A stretch of 64,000 bases of DNA from CAZOEL01 sp964578835 (GTDB taxonomy: Bacteria; Desulfobacterota; Syntrophobacteria; Syntrophobacterales; Syntrophobacteraceae): contig CAZOEL010000002.1 in assembly GCA_964578835.1 (NCBI GenBank), positions 101,096 through 165,095 of the forward strand, given 5' to 3'. How positions within the stretch are numbered: position 1 is the first letter of the stretch; each line of letters starts with the position of its first letter. The position numbers and the translations under genes are program-made. Of this stretch, positions 45,965-55,258 are shown piece after piece. The notes beneath the pieces were generated by a model. It was not told the DNA's origin. It saw only the letters and a program-made list of their open reading frames with translations, and did no database searches.

Positions 45965-47263
45965 TCAGCGATCTTCGAAGGGGTTTCTCAGGACAATCGT
46001 TTCGTCCCTTCCCGGACCGACGGACACAATGCTCAATGGAATTCCCGCCATTTCCTCGACTGCTTTGAGATAGTTTTGGGTGTTTTTGGGAAGATCCGAA
46101 AACTTGCGAACTTCTCGAATGTCTTCTTCCCATCCGGGAAATTCTTCGGTGATGGGGCGGCACGCCTCGAGAGCCTTCAGTTCCGGGGGGACGCTGCGGA
46201 GTTGTTCGGAACCGCATTGATAACTAACCGACACCTTGATTTTGGGTATGCCGGTCAGGACGTCAAGCTTTGTGATAGCTAGGCCGGCCAAGCCATTCAA
46301 CCTGATTGAGGTGTTGACCACGACCATATCCAGCCAGCCGCATCGACGAGGCCGACCCGTGGTGGCGCCGAATTCTCCCCCAACCTTCTGGATTCTCGCT
46401 CCCGTTTCATCGAGAAGCTCGGAAGGAAAGGGACCTCCGCCGACGCGCGTCGTATAGGCTTTCATTACGCCAACGACCTTGTGTATGCGTGTCGGTCCAA
46501 TTCCTGAGCCGGCGCAGGCGTTGCCCGCCACCGTATTCGAGGAAGTAACGAAGGGATATGTCCCATGGTCGATATCGAGGTGGGTTCCCTGCGCTCCTTC
46601 GAAGAGAATGTTCTTGCCGCTCCTATCCGCGTCCACCAATCGTTCGGACACATTTGCCGTATATGGCGCGAGCTTTTCGCCGTAGGCCAGATATTCCTCC
46701 ACGATAGCAGCGGCATCGAGAGGCTTTTCACCGAAAAAGCGCTCGAGCAGAAAATTCTTCTCTTCGAGGTTTTGCTCCACCTTTTCCAGCAGGTTTTTCT
46801 TATCGAAGAGATCATGCACGCGGACGCCGCAACGGCAGACTTTATCTTCGTAACAGGGGCCTATTCCGCGGCCCGTAGTGCCGATCTTCGTGTTGCCCTT
46901 CTTGTTTTCGCGAGCGAAATCGAGCGCGCGGTGGTAGGGCATGATCACATGCGTGTAGCGGCTGATGACGAGGTTTTGGGGCGAAGCTTCAAATCCATGG
47001 GCGCTCAGGCCTTCCATTTCTTTTATGATGACTGCCGGGTCCAGCACCACGCCGTTGCCGATCATGCAGACCTTCCCGGGATGGAGTATGCCGGAGGGAA
47101 TTAGATGAAAGATGAACTGCTTACCATTTACCACGAGCGTATGGCCGGCGTTGTTGCCTCCCTGGAAGCGGACGACGTAATCAGCTTTTTCCGTCAACAG
47201 ATCAACGATTTTACCTTTCCCCTCGTCTCCCCACTGGGTTCCAATAATGACTACGTTTGCCAT
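45965..47263 (-). CDS. purA: Adenylosuccinate synthetase PurA
   Basis: PurA makes adenylosuccinate from IMP and aspartate with GTP, the first step to AMP. The 432-aa protein starts MANVVIIGTQWGDEGKGK, the GTP-binding loop, and has FQGGNNAGHT, IGTTGRGIGP and the loop TTTGR-type block (GATTGRPRRCGW). The ATG at 47263 gives the family length; an in-frame ATG 30 codons upstream adds an unconserved extension. A nested hairpin lies about 80 bp before the start. Confidence 0.96.
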   Translation of the reverse strand: MANVVIIGTQWGDEGKGKIVDLLTEKADYVVRFQGGNNAGHTLVVNGKQFIFHLIPSGILHPGKVCMIGNGVVLDPAVIIKEMEGLSAHGFEASPQNLVISRYTHVIMPYHRALDFARENKKGNTKIGTTGRGIGPCYEDKVCRCGVRVHDLFDKKNLLEKVEQNLEEKNFLLERFFGEKPLDAAAIVEEYLAYGEKLAPYTANVSERLVDADRSGKNILFEGAQGTHLDIDHGTYPFVTSSNTVAGNACAGSGIGPTRIHKVVGVMKAYTTRVGGGPFPSELLDETGARIQKVGGEFGATTGRPRRCGWLDMVVVNTSIRLNGLAGLAITKLDVLTGIPKIKVSVSYQCGSEQLRSVPPELKALEACRPITEEFPGWEEDIREVRKFSDLPKNTQNYLKAVEEMAGIPLSIVSVGPGRDETIVLRNPFEDR

Positions 47264-47344
47264 TGTATTCTCTTTCTCGATTCTAGAATGCTCCGGGTTC
47301 CGTTCCCCTGGCAGCGTGATGTCAGATAAAGAATGAGGCGCCGC

Positions 47345-47379
47345 AACGGGCATACCGCAGATGCGGTGCGGAGCCCGTT
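47345..47379 (-). promoter_or_regulatory. Nested hairpin upstream of purA
   Basis: An outer 7-bp stem (47345-47351 with 47373-47379, AACGGGC arms) encloses an inner 6-bp stem (47354-47359 with 47362-47367). It lies between the hsp20 stop and the purA start on the same strand. No T-run follows, so it may be a leader structure or a weak end of the hsp20 transcript. Confidence 0.35.
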
Positions 47380-47561
47380 CAAGGTCGCACCCGCGCTATC
47401 GGCTGTGAAAAACAGCACTTGCTACCTCTAATGAAAAAATGAAGATCTGTCAAAGACAAATAGCAAAAAAGGCGCAAGAGCCGTTCATGAGAGGAGAAAA
47501 TGGTGAGAAGGCGTCTTCACGATTGCTATGAAAGCTGCCCGATAAAGCCTTTCTCGGTACG

Positions 47562-48026
47562 TTATTCGGCGCCTATTACGATCTTCCTCGATGAGATTTC
47601 CCGGTTGCTTGTTTTGGGAATGGATATGGTCAGGATTCCACGTTTTAATTCCGCGTTGACAGCGTCGTCCCTGATCTTGAAAGGAAGCGGGAAGATCTTG
47701 GAAAAATAGCCCACGGGTCTTTCTCGCCAGGTGGCTACAACTCCTTTTTTCGGAAAATAAGCTTCTCTTTTGCCGGAAATGGTCAACTGGCTTTCGACAA
47801 CGGCCACTTGAAGGTCCGTCTCCAAAACGCCGGGAAGATCGGCGACCAATATCCATTCCTCTTCCGTCTCCCAGATGTCGAAGAGCGGCTCCCAGGATGC
47901 TTCTTCGACCTCCGGTTTCTCGGGATTGCTCTCTCCGGCGGGAAAGCTCAGGGAATAGAGATTATCCATGCGCTGCTTCAACGCCTTCAATTCACGCTCG
48001 AGACTTCGATGTTCCGATTGCGGCAC
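47562..48026 (-). CDS. Small heat shock protein of the Hsp20 family
   Basis: An ATP-independent holdase that keeps unfolding proteins soluble. The 154-aa protein has a helical N-terminus (about 1-35), an alpha-crystallin domain (about 50-140) with DLPGVLETDLQVAVVESQLTI-like strands, the block VNAELKRGILTISIPK, and a short tail that ends with an I-x-I type motif (KIVIGAE). The start is GTG at 48026 with GGAGG five bases upstream. The upstream 360 bp are shared with the divergent proS; I saw no CIRCE element. Confidence 0.9.
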   Translation of the reverse strand: MPQSEHRSLERELKALKQRMDNLYSLSFPAGESNPEKPEVEEASWEPLFDIWETEEEWILVADLPGVLETDLQVAVVESQLTISGKREAYFPKKGVVATWRERPVGYFSKIFPLPFKIRDDAVNAELKRGILTISIPKTSNREISSRKIVIGAE

Positions 48027-48388
48027 AAGCTCCTCCGTTGTATGCGCGCTTGGCGCGCTGACATTACCCGCGCTGGTTCAGCTCCAATGAGGCTGATTCT
48101 GCCTGAGAGGGGAAAAAACGCCCATTATTATGGCGCCGATCTCGAATTTAAGGAAGTAAAGAAATGGTGTCAATGCTCTGGCTATGGAGCCTGACGATTG
48201 CGATGGGACGGGCGTTCGCGTATTGAGAGAGCTCGTTGGCCGAGCCCGCATGATCGGATCCAAAATTGGGAGATAGGTATTGAGGTAAAAAGAGAAGGCG
48301 TGCTAGTATTCTTAAACGATATGGCTACGAATGAAAGATGCCCTTTTGTTTTGAGCATAGGCAAATAATCCCTGAGAGGCGGAGAAGC

Positions 48389-50131
48389 ATGCGCTATTCT
48401 AATTACTTTATCCACACCTTGTTTGAAATACCCAAAGAGGCCGAAACCTCGTCTCATATACTCTTGCTGCGAGGTTCCTATATTCATCCGATTGCTGCCG
48501 GAATTTACTCGCTGCTGCCGTTGGGACATCGCGTCACAGAGAAGATCAAGGCCATTCTGAGGGAGGAGTTGAACGCCATTGGAGGCATAGAGATTACAAT
48601 GCCCGTGCTCAACCCGGCCGAGCTCTGGAAGAAGACCAAAAGATACTACGATATCGGGGAGGAGCTCTTTCGCATCAAAGACAGAAAGAATCGGGATTTC
48701 GTTCTCGCCATGACTCATGAAGAAGTCGTGACCGATATTGCGAAGCAATTCCTTCGCTCCTACAGAGACCTTCCGGTGATGCTCTACCAAATCCAGACGA
48801 AGCTGCGCGACGAAGCGCGCCCCAGGGCGGGACTTCTTCGAGTGCGCGAGTTTTTCATGAAAGACGGCTACAGCTTCCATAGAGACTTCGAGGATCTCGA
48901 CGCGTATTATCCTCGGATATACAACGCATACCTGCGGATCTTCGCCCGTTGCGGCTTGAACGTCGTTCCCATAGAGGCAGACACCGGCATCATGGGCGGA
49001 ACCGGATCTCATGAATTCATGCTCGAATCGGCTGAGGGCGAAGATCATTTCGTCATGTGCTCCAATTGCGATTATCACGCCAACACGGAAAAGGCCGTGG
49101 GACTCAAGCCTCCTTTAAAAGATTTGCCGGAGCCGGTTCCGGCCATGGAAAAAGTCTCTACGCCTGGAGTCAAAACCATTGCGGATCTCATGAAGTTTTT
49201 CGGGATGGATGAAGCTCGTTTCCTCAAGACGGTGGCCTATGAAGCGGATGGAGATCTAGTTCTCGCAGTCGTTAGAGGCGACTATGCGGTTTCTACGACC
49301 AAGCTCGCCAATCATCTCAAGGCCGTGCGGATGGATTTTGCTCCTGAATCCCTGCTGGCGTCCAAGGGGCTTTATGGTGGGTTTCTCTCTCCCGTAAGCC
49401 TCGAGAACGTTCGTCTCGTGCTGGATACCTCCATTGACGACCAGGCTCTTTATGTGGCGGGCGCGAACGAGCCGGATGCGCATCTGAAAAACGTTCTCCT
49501 TGGGCGGGATTTCACTGCGGCGGAAATAGCCGATATTGTCGAAGTGCGCCATGGAGACGCCTGCGCCCAGTGCAAACAGGGGACCCTGGAGATACGCCGC
49601 GGAATTGAGCTCGGACACACTTTCAAGCTCGGCGTCAAGTATACGGCTTCTGACAGCATGGACGTCACCTATCTCGACGACGCCGGCGAGCAGCAGCGGG
49701 TTGTTATGGGGTGCTACGGAATCGGCGTTGAACGGCTCATGGCGTCCGCTATAGAACGGTGGCACGATGAATCCGGAATAATCTTCCCCGTCTCCATCGC
49801 TCCTTTTCAGGTTATTCTCACTTCGCTGGGCCAGAAGCAGGAAGTGCTCGATCTGGCGGAGGCTCTCTACAAACGCCTGGGCGCCAGATATGAGGTCATC
49901 TACGACGATCGCGACGAGTCTCCCGGCGTGAAGCTTAAGGACGCCGATCTACTGGGGATTCCCGTGCGGGTGGTGGTGAGCCAGAGATTGATGAAGAAAA
50001 ACGAGGTCGAAATCAAGGTGAGAAAGACCGGCGAAGTCATCGTGTGCCCCGAGAGCGGCCTCGAAGAAGCGCTGAGTCGCATCATGAGCGACTTGCAGCC
50101 TTCTCTCGATGGGCTTCCCTATATGAGTTGA
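48389..50131 (+). CDS. proS: Prolyl-tRNA synthetase ProS (bacterial type with editing domain)
   Basis: Charges tRNA(Pro). The 580-aa protein begins MRYSNYFIHTLFEIPKEAE and has class II motif 1 and motif 2 (QIQTKLRDEARPRAGLLRVREF, about 137-158), the YbaK-like editing insertion (about 225-380, which clears Ala-tRNA(Pro)), motif 3 (GCYGIGVERLMA) and an anticodon-binding domain. ATG 48389 follows GGAG at good spacing; an upstream in-frame codon at 48338 is less likely. Confidence 0.97.
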   Translation: MRYSNYFIHTLFEIPKEAETSSHILLLRGSYIHPIAAGIYSLLPLGHRVTEKIKAILREELNAIGGIEITMPVLNPAELWKKTKRYYDIGEELFRIKDRKNRDFVLAMTHEEVVTDIAKQFLRSYRDLPVMLYQIQTKLRDEARPRAGLLRVREFFMKDGYSFHRDFEDLDAYYPRIYNAYLRIFARCGLNVVPIEADTGIMGGTGSHEFMLESAEGEDHFVMCSNCDYHANTEKAVGLKPPLKDLPEPVPAMEKVSTPGVKTIADLMKFFGMDEARFLKTVAYEADGDLVLAVVRGDYAVSTTKLANHLKAVRMDFAPESLLASKGLYGGFLSPVSLENVRLVLDTSIDDQALYVAGANEPDAHLKNVLLGRDFTAAEIADIVEVRHGDACAQCKQGTLEIRRGIELGHTFKLGVKYTASDSMDVTYLDDAGEQQRVVMGCYGIGVERLMASAIERWHDESGIIFPVSIAPFQVILTSLGQKQEVLDLAEALYKRLGARYEVIYDDRDESPGVKLKDADLLGIPVRVVVSQRLMKKNEVEIKVRKTGEVIVCPESGLEEALSRIMSDLQPSLDGLPYMS

Positions 50132-50135
50132 TGAC

Positions 50136-50201
50136 GTTCATTCCAAACGATAGCGAGGAATCTTATGGCTTCGAGGTTCCTCGCTATCGCTCGGAACGAC
50201 A
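50136..50201. repeat. REP-like palindromic repeat
   Basis: A near-perfect palindrome: GATAGCGAGGAA (about 50149-50160) pairs with TTCCTCGCTATC, and outer arms TTCCAAACG and CGCTCGGAA pair less well. The wider pattern (CATTCC..CGATAGCGAGGAATCT) belongs to a type of dispersed intergenic palindrome I have seen in many bacterial genomes. It lies just past the proS stop. Confidence 0.6.
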
Positions 50202-50362
50202 GACCTGCAGGTTGTTCCCTTCCAGGCTCTTGCTTTATTTTTTTTCTGATCTCATCGATTTTTCCCTTGACATCTGACATCCCCGAAGTGAAAATCCACC
50301 CAATTCTCCAACTATTTTTCACGGTTTCCCAAAGAGGCTCCATTCAGTCAAGGGAGTAATCT

Positions 50363-50710
50363 ATGAAAAGATCTGTATTCTCTCTATTGTCTTTATTTGT
50401 CGCAGCTTTCTTTTTGGGTGCAATGCCCGCCATGAACTGCGCTGCGCAGGATCAACCCCCCAAAGCTGTAGAAGCTCCGTCCAAAGCAAGCTCGCCTGGT
50501 GAGCAGACATCTCAAGGAAAAATCAATATCAACAAAGCCACTGCCGCTGAGTTGGAAAAGCTTCCCGGAATCGGTCCGAAGACTGCCGAGTTGCTGATCC
50601 AGGAACGGGAGAAAAGCGGTGGCTTCAAGTCCCCTGAAGATATAATGAAAGTCAATGGAATAGGCGAAAAGAAGTTCGAAAAAATCAAAGATAAAATCAC
50701 GATCGAGTAA
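50363..50710 (+). CDS. Secreted ComEA-like helix-hairpin-helix protein
   Basis: A 115-aa protein with a signal peptide (about 1-28), a Pro/Ala/Ser linker and a ComEA-type double helix-hairpin-helix domain (about 52-113) with ININKATAAELEKLPGIGPKTA. Such proteins bind DNA in the periplasm during uptake in competent cells. No other competence genes are next to it. A promoter-like pair (TTGACA at 50267-50272, GAAAAT 17 bp on) precedes it, and eight T follow soon after the stop (50720-50727) behind only a weak stem. Confidence 0.88.
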   Translation: MKRSVFSLLSLFVAAFFLGAMPAMNCAAQDQPPKAVEAPSKASSPGEQTSQGKININKATAAELEKLPGIGPKTAELLIQEREKSGGFKSPEDIMKVNGIGEKKFEKIKDKITIE

Positions 50711-50773
50711 AGCCGGATCTTTTTTTTCTTACCGCCTCTTTGGGAAAACACTCAGCATTTTTGTCGTTAGTCT

Positions 50774-52204
50774 CTAAACGCTCGCTGCATTGATGGCGAG
50801 CACGCGCTTTGTTGCGTCAGTGACTCTTACACGATCGTCCAGACGATATCCGACGATCCAACAGATCTTTTCGGGATCGGCGAGAATGGGAATTTTCCTC
50901 CGCGCCGCTCTGGGAATCTTTGCATCTGTGAAAAAATCCTGAAGCTTCTTACTCCCCCTCAGTCCGAGCGGGAAAAAGCGGTCTCCGGGCTTCCAACAGC
51001 GCAGCAGAAGCGGCCAGAGGATTTTATCCGCATCCATCCATACGGTATTGGGCGAGGTCGGCGGCGAAGCGCTGCGAAGATGGGAAATATCCTCAATGGA
51101 AATTTGCAGGGCGAATGAAGGAAAAATAAATAGCCCCGGTTTTGAGATGGTTTCTTCCACCGGCGCTTCCAAAGCTGGTTCCGGAGGTGCATGTGGATCG
51201 CTTGAAAGAACGAGAAGGTCTTCTGCCAAGGAAGCTCGAACGCCGCGCGGGAGATCGAGCATCTTTCCCGAGGCTCCTTTTTCCGCGAGAGTGGACAGCG
51301 CTTCAATATGTACGGCATAGAAGCTAAGATTATCGCCTACGAGCTTTTCGACGGCGAAGCGTAGCATACGCCTTCGCAACGCGGTGTGAAGCTTTCCAAG
51401 CTCCTTTGCGCTAAGCGTGATATTCGAGGTTGTTTCCTCGACGCAGACTTTCGGCCAGCAGGAATGAATCAGCTCGATCCAGTAGCTTTCTTCCTCCTGG
51501 ACAAGCTCAGCGTGACGGGCGACCGTCTCGGTGATTTTATCGTGAAAGAAGTCTTCCAGCAGAGGAAATATGTTGAGCCTCAGGGCGTTCCTCTGGCAGA
51601 AAGCCGCCAAATTGGAAGGATCTTGTCTGTATGGCAGATTGCCCGCGTTAAGATATTCGATCACTTCAGCCCGATTGGCGAAAAGGATGGGCCGGATTAT
51701 TCCAGTAGCGGACTTTGGAAGCATCCCCGCTATGCCCGATGGGCCGGTTCCCCTGAAAAGCCTGAGCAGGACTTCTTCGGCCTGATCGTTTGCCGTATGG
51801 CCCAGAGCAATTTTATCCGCTTTCAGCTCGGCAAGAGCCTCTCTGAAAAAAGCATGACGGCATGCGCGCGCCGCCATCTCGATCGATACTCGGTACTTCG
51901 ACTGGTAGGAAAGCACATCTCCGCTTTTTGAATGAAACGGAAGGCCGAGATCTTCGGCCAGCTTCCGGACAAACTCTCTATCCTGGCTGGATTCCTCGCC
52001 GCGCAGTTGGTGATCGAAATGTGCAACTGTCATTGACCCGATACGCAAATCTTGCTCGAGCTCAACGAGCGCACGCAGCAGCGCGACCGAATCCGGCCCT
52101 CCGGATACTCCAACGAGGATGCGATCCCCTTCCGCGATAAGCTCATGATTTCGGATGTAGTCTGCTATGCGTTTATGGAAGGCCTGATCAAAACCGCGGG
52201 GCAT
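50774..52204 (-). CDS. tilS: tRNA(Ile)-lysidine synthase TilS
   Basis: TilS changes the wobble cytidine of the AUA-reading tRNA(Ile) to lysidine, using ATP and lysine. The 476-aa protein has the PP-loop SGGPDSV (about 34-40), the HTANDQAEEVLLRLFRGTG block and the TilS C-terminal domain (about 395-470, CWKPGDRFFPLG). Length is normal for the long form. It is convergent with the HhH gene. Confidence 0.94.
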   Translation of the reverse strand: MPRGFDQAFHKRIADYIRNHELIAEGDRILVGVSGGPDSVALLRALVELEQDLRIGSMTVAHFDHQLRGEESSQDREFVRKLAEDLGLPFHSKSGDVLSYQSKYRVSIEMAARACRHAFFREALAELKADKIALGHTANDQAEEVLLRLFRGTGPSGIAGMLPKSATGIIRPILFANRAEVIEYLNAGNLPYRQDPSNLAAFCQRNALRLNIFPLLEDFFHDKITETVARHAELVQEEESYWIELIHSCWPKVCVEETTSNITLSAKELGKLHTALRRRMLRFAVEKLVGDNLSFYAVHIEALSTLAEKGASGKMLDLPRGVRASLAEDLLVLSSDPHAPPEPALEAPVEETISKPGLFIFPSFALQISIEDISHLRSASPPTSPNTVWMDADKILWPLLLRCWKPGDRFFPLGLRGSKKLQDFFTDAKIPRAARRKIPILADPEKICWIVGYRLDDRVRVTDATKRVLAINAASV

Positions 52205-52336
52205 CGGGGGCTTTCGGAATGGCTGCCTTTAGTTTCGGCAATGTCGATTCGATTTCCTGCTTGAAGTTCACATCTGTCACAAAGAGTATCGCGCGACGCC
52301 GAGGCGTACAGCGTCGCGCAAAACAGATAACAATCT

Positions 52337-53155
52337 CTACCCTTCAACATCCACGGGGCGGCGGATCGTCGCCGGAAGAACTTCCTTCTCTTCCGATTCC
52401 GAAGCGATTTCAGGAATAAGGGGAACCGTTCCCTGCCAGTTCTTCCCCTGTACGAGCATCTTTCCGTCTTTATTCAACACCGTGTTGTCGTCGAGGATGA
52501 TGAGGCCGAAGCGATCGGCCACATCGCTTTTATACTGATAATCCATGGATTTCTTTCGGAGCTTGTAATTCATTACGATCAACAGAACAGCAAAGATCGA
52601 AGCGATTCCAAGCAAAACGGCTCCGGAAATAATGAGGAAATGAACCGATTTCTCTCCGACATTGGCCATAAAGGCGATGAACACATCGAGCTTGTAGAAC
52701 AAAACGGCTCCGATGCAGAGAAGAAGCAGGAGCGCAAGGAAGGGGAGCTTCTGCATCCATCCGACAAGTCTTGAGAGTTTGTAGATCCGGCTCGATTTGT
52801 CTTCAACGATATCCTCGGCGTCAAACAGTGAGGATGTTGCTTCTTCCGCAGGTTCGGCGTCGCTGAAATACTTGTTGAATCCTACAATTATCACGCCGAG
52901 TATGAAGGTGATGGCGACGGGGGTCAGGAAAGACACCAAAAAATAGGTCTTCCAGGGGAAGGAGGCTTCAACGACTCCCATCCTTTCAGTAGCGCCATCG
53001 CCGAGCTGGTTTAGCCAGCAGACAGCGAGAATCAAAACTTCCACCCAAGCCAGAAAAAAGACATATTTACGAAATAATTCCTTGCGCTCGAAATCATCAT
53101 AAAGCGCGGCAATTCCCTTCAAAGGCTTTCGCGATGGTTGTGCCGAGGTTTTCAT
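52337..53155 (-). CDS. Membrane protein with four predicted helices, unknown function
   Basis: A 272-aa protein I cannot place in a family. Four membrane segments are seen (about 35-55, 70-95, 140-160 and 172-198), with a charged acidic loop (about 100-130, AEEATSSLFDAEDIVED) between the second and third. The C-terminal 70 residues are soluble and hydrophilic, with a repeated small-residue motif around DDNTVLNKDGKMLVQG. ATG 53155 has AAGGG before it; the frame is open upstream to 53251. It is divergent from purC and about 130 bp downstream lies tilS. Confidence 0.7.
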   Translation of the reverse strand: MKTSAQPSRKPLKGIAALYDDFERKELFRKYVFFLAWVEVLILAVCWLNQLGDGATERMGVVEASFPWKTYFLVSFLTPVAITFILGVIIVGFNKYFSDAEPAEEATSSLFDAEDIVEDKSSRIYKLSRLVGWMQKLPFLALLLLLCIGAVLFYKLDVFIAFMANVGEKSVHFLIISGAVLLGIASIFAVLLIVMNYKLRKKSMDYQYKSDVADRFGLIILDDNTVLNKDGKMLVQGKNWQGTVPLIPEIASESEEKEVLPATIRRPVDVEG

Positions 53156-53375
53156 AGTCCCTTCTACCTTCCAGTCTTCCTTTCTTTTATTTGACATCTT
53201 ATGAGAAATATTTGATATCCAAAGTTTCGCAGCAGGATAACAAAACCCCAAATGGGGGTCAACAGAGATTTGCCCTCATGGATGGGCTCCCCTCCCGGAG
53301 GTTTGATTGCCTGACGGAGCGGTATTGGGTAATATGAAAAGGACATGATCTTTGATGCATAAGGGAGAAAGAAAT

Positions 53376-54272
53376 ATGACAGATGCGGCCGTTTTAGAAA
53401 CTCATTTTTCCGGACTGAAGCTCCTTTCGAGAGGAAAGGTTAGAGATATCTACGACCTGGACGATTCGCTGCTGATCGTTGCGACAGATCGCATTTCGGC
53501 TTTCGATGTCGTAATGCCCACTCCCATCCCGGACAAAGGTAAAATCCTCACGCAGCTCTCCGAATTCTGGCTGAGCTTTTTGGGCGATGTGGTGGAAAAT
53601 CATCTCATCAGCACAAAGGTAAGCGAATACCCTGACGTCTGCCGTCCGTACGCAGACCAGCTCGCGGGACGGAGCATGTGGGTGAAGAAGGCGAAAGTGT
53701 TTCCCGCCGAATGCATCGTCAGGGGGTATCTCATAGGGTCAGGCTGGAAAGATTACCAGAAAACCGGTCAGGTGTGCGGCATAACTCTGCCTCCGAACTT
53801 GAGAGAAGCAGAGAAGCTTTCCCAGCCGCTCTTCACCCCGTCCACCAAGGCGGAAAAAGGACTGCACGACGAGAACATATCCGCCGGCGAGCTGGCTCGG
53901 ATCATAGGAGAAGAGAGCGCGAAGCGAATCGCGGAAATGAGCCTGAAAATTTACGTAGAAGCTTCCGAGTACGCTCGAGAAAAGGGCATAATACTTGCCG
54001 ATACGAAGTTTGAATTCGGGGTCCGCGATGGACGCATCATTCTGGTCGATGAGGTGCTGACGCCCGATTCCAGCCGCTTTTGGCCGGTCGATCGCTACCA
54101 GATCGGGACCAGCCCGGAGAGCTTCGATAAGCAGTACCTGCGCGATTACCTGGTTCAGTCGGGCTGGAAGACTTCCGACCCGGCTCCGGTGCTTCCGCCG
54201 GAGGTCGTCTCCAACACGCGGGCCCGCTACCTCGAAGCTCTGGAGCGCCTATCCGGGCGGGGGCTTGCTTAA
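53376..54272 (+). CDS. purC: SAICAR synthetase PurC
   Basis: PurC joins aspartate to CAIR in purine synthesis. The 298-aa protein is of the long type (like yeast Ade1), with LLSRGKVRDIYDLDD, ATDRISAFDVVMPTPIPDKG, ECIVRGYLIGSGWKDY and LIDTKFEFG-type end (LADTKFEFGV). ATG 53376 has AGGGAG before it. It heads the compact run purC/ParB-like/SPL-like/enoyl-CoA hydratase, with 3 bp to the next gene. Confidence 0.96.
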   Translation: MTDAAVLETHFSGLKLLSRGKVRDIYDLDDSLLIVATDRISAFDVVMPTPIPDKGKILTQLSEFWLSFLGDVVENHLISTKVSEYPDVCRPYADQLAGRSMWVKKAKVFPAECIVRGYLIGSGWKDYQKTGQVCGITLPPNLREAEKLSQPLFTPSTKAEKGLHDENISAGELARIIGEESAKRIAEMSLKIYVEASEYAREKGIILADTKFEFGVRDGRIILVDEVLTPDSSRFWPVDRYQIGTSPESFDKQYLRDYLVQSGWKTSDPAPVLPPEVVSNTRARYLEALERLSGRGLA

Positions 54273-54275
54273 ACA

Positions 54276-55250
54276 ATGCATGACCTCCCGGCAAGGAATG
54301 CATCCATCGACCTCAATCAGCTCGATTGGGAGGACGAGAGGTTTGAAATCAAGAGCTTTGTCTCTTCCCAAGAGCTCGAGGCTTCCCTCGAACGGTGCGG
54401 TCTTCTCTTTTCCCCCTGGCTTTGGGAGAAGAACCGTGGCGAGTATGTGATTGTCGATGGATTCAAGCGACTGAAGTGGTTGAAGAATAAGGGCGAAGGG
54501 GATGTGGAGTGCCTTGTTTTCCAGAAAGATTCCGATCCCCTGCGCCTGCTTCTGCAAAGAATCGAGGGAAAGCTTTCGGGACCTCCCCTCAACCCGGCAG
54601 AAAAGGCCAGGATTGTCGCAATGCTCGAGCCGAGCATCCCTCGGGAAGAGATTCTGCGCGTGTTTCTCCCTGCTTTGGGCATTCCCTCCCGCCCGGATGC
54701 CGTTAAAAAGCAGCTCCTTCTTGCCGCTTCATCCGAACGGCTGCTCGGGGCTGTGGCTTCCGGCGAAATAGTCGATCGAGCCGCAATCGAGCTCGTGAGC
54801 TGGGAAGAGGAGCAGGAAGCGAGGGAAGAGGCTGTGGCTATTCTTCGTCTGCTCCGGTGCAGCGCCAGCATTCAGATGGAAATACTGGAGCGAGCGACCG
54901 AAATCGCACGGGGTCGAGACAAAGGAAGAGTGGAGATCCTCCGCGATCCTGAGATACAGTCCATCTGCGCTCAACCCCGAATGAATCATCGCGAAAAGAC
55001 TCAGGCGGTGCGGGATTTGCTCAACCGCATGCGCTTTCCGAGGCTCAAGGCAAGAGAAGAGCGTTTTCGGCGCGACATCGAAGCCGCTTCTCTTCCCGAA
55101 GCCATGCGCCTTGATCCTCCTCCCTCTTTTGAAGGTGAGCGATGGCGGCTCCAGCTTGCATTTTCCGATCCCGAAGAGCTCCGGGCGCTCCTCGACCAGG
55201 CGCAAGCCTTCGCCGTTTCCCAAAGCTTGAAAGACATAATGGAACGATAA
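54276..55250 (+). CDS. ParB-like nuclease-fold protein of unknown function
   Basis: A 324-aa protein. Residues 20-95 look like the ParB/Srx fold (VSSQELEASLERCGLLFSP..YVIVDGFKRLKWL), where the GFKR block takes the place of the usual GERR/GHRR box. The rest is helical and rich in charged residues, without a clear ParB HTH. It lies 3 bp after purC and 8 bp before the radical SAM gene, so all should be co-transcribed. Pairing with a photoproduct-lyase-like radical SAM gene suggests a joint job on nucleic acid or nucleotides, but nothing in the sequence proves it. Confidence 0.7.
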   Translation: MHDLPARNASIDLNQLDWEDERFEIKSFVSSQELEASLERCGLLFSPWLWEKNRGEYVIVDGFKRLKWLKNKGEGDVECLVFQKDSDPLRLLLQRIEGKLSGPPLNPAEKARIVAMLEPSIPREEILRVFLPALGIPSRPDAVKKQLLLAASSERLLGAVASGEIVDRAAIELVSWEEEQEAREEAVAILRLLRCSASIQMEILERATEIARGRDKGRVEILRDPEIQSICAQPRMNHREKTQAVRDLLNRMRFPRLKAREERFRRDIEAASLPEAMRLDPPPSFEGERWRLQLAFSDPEELRALLDQAQAFAVSQSLKDIMER

Positions 55251-55258
55251 GACCCTCC

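Noticed and set aside
48182..49078. 298-codon minus-strand frame opposite proS
   Set aside because: proS on the plus strand has class II synthetase motifs over the same bases.
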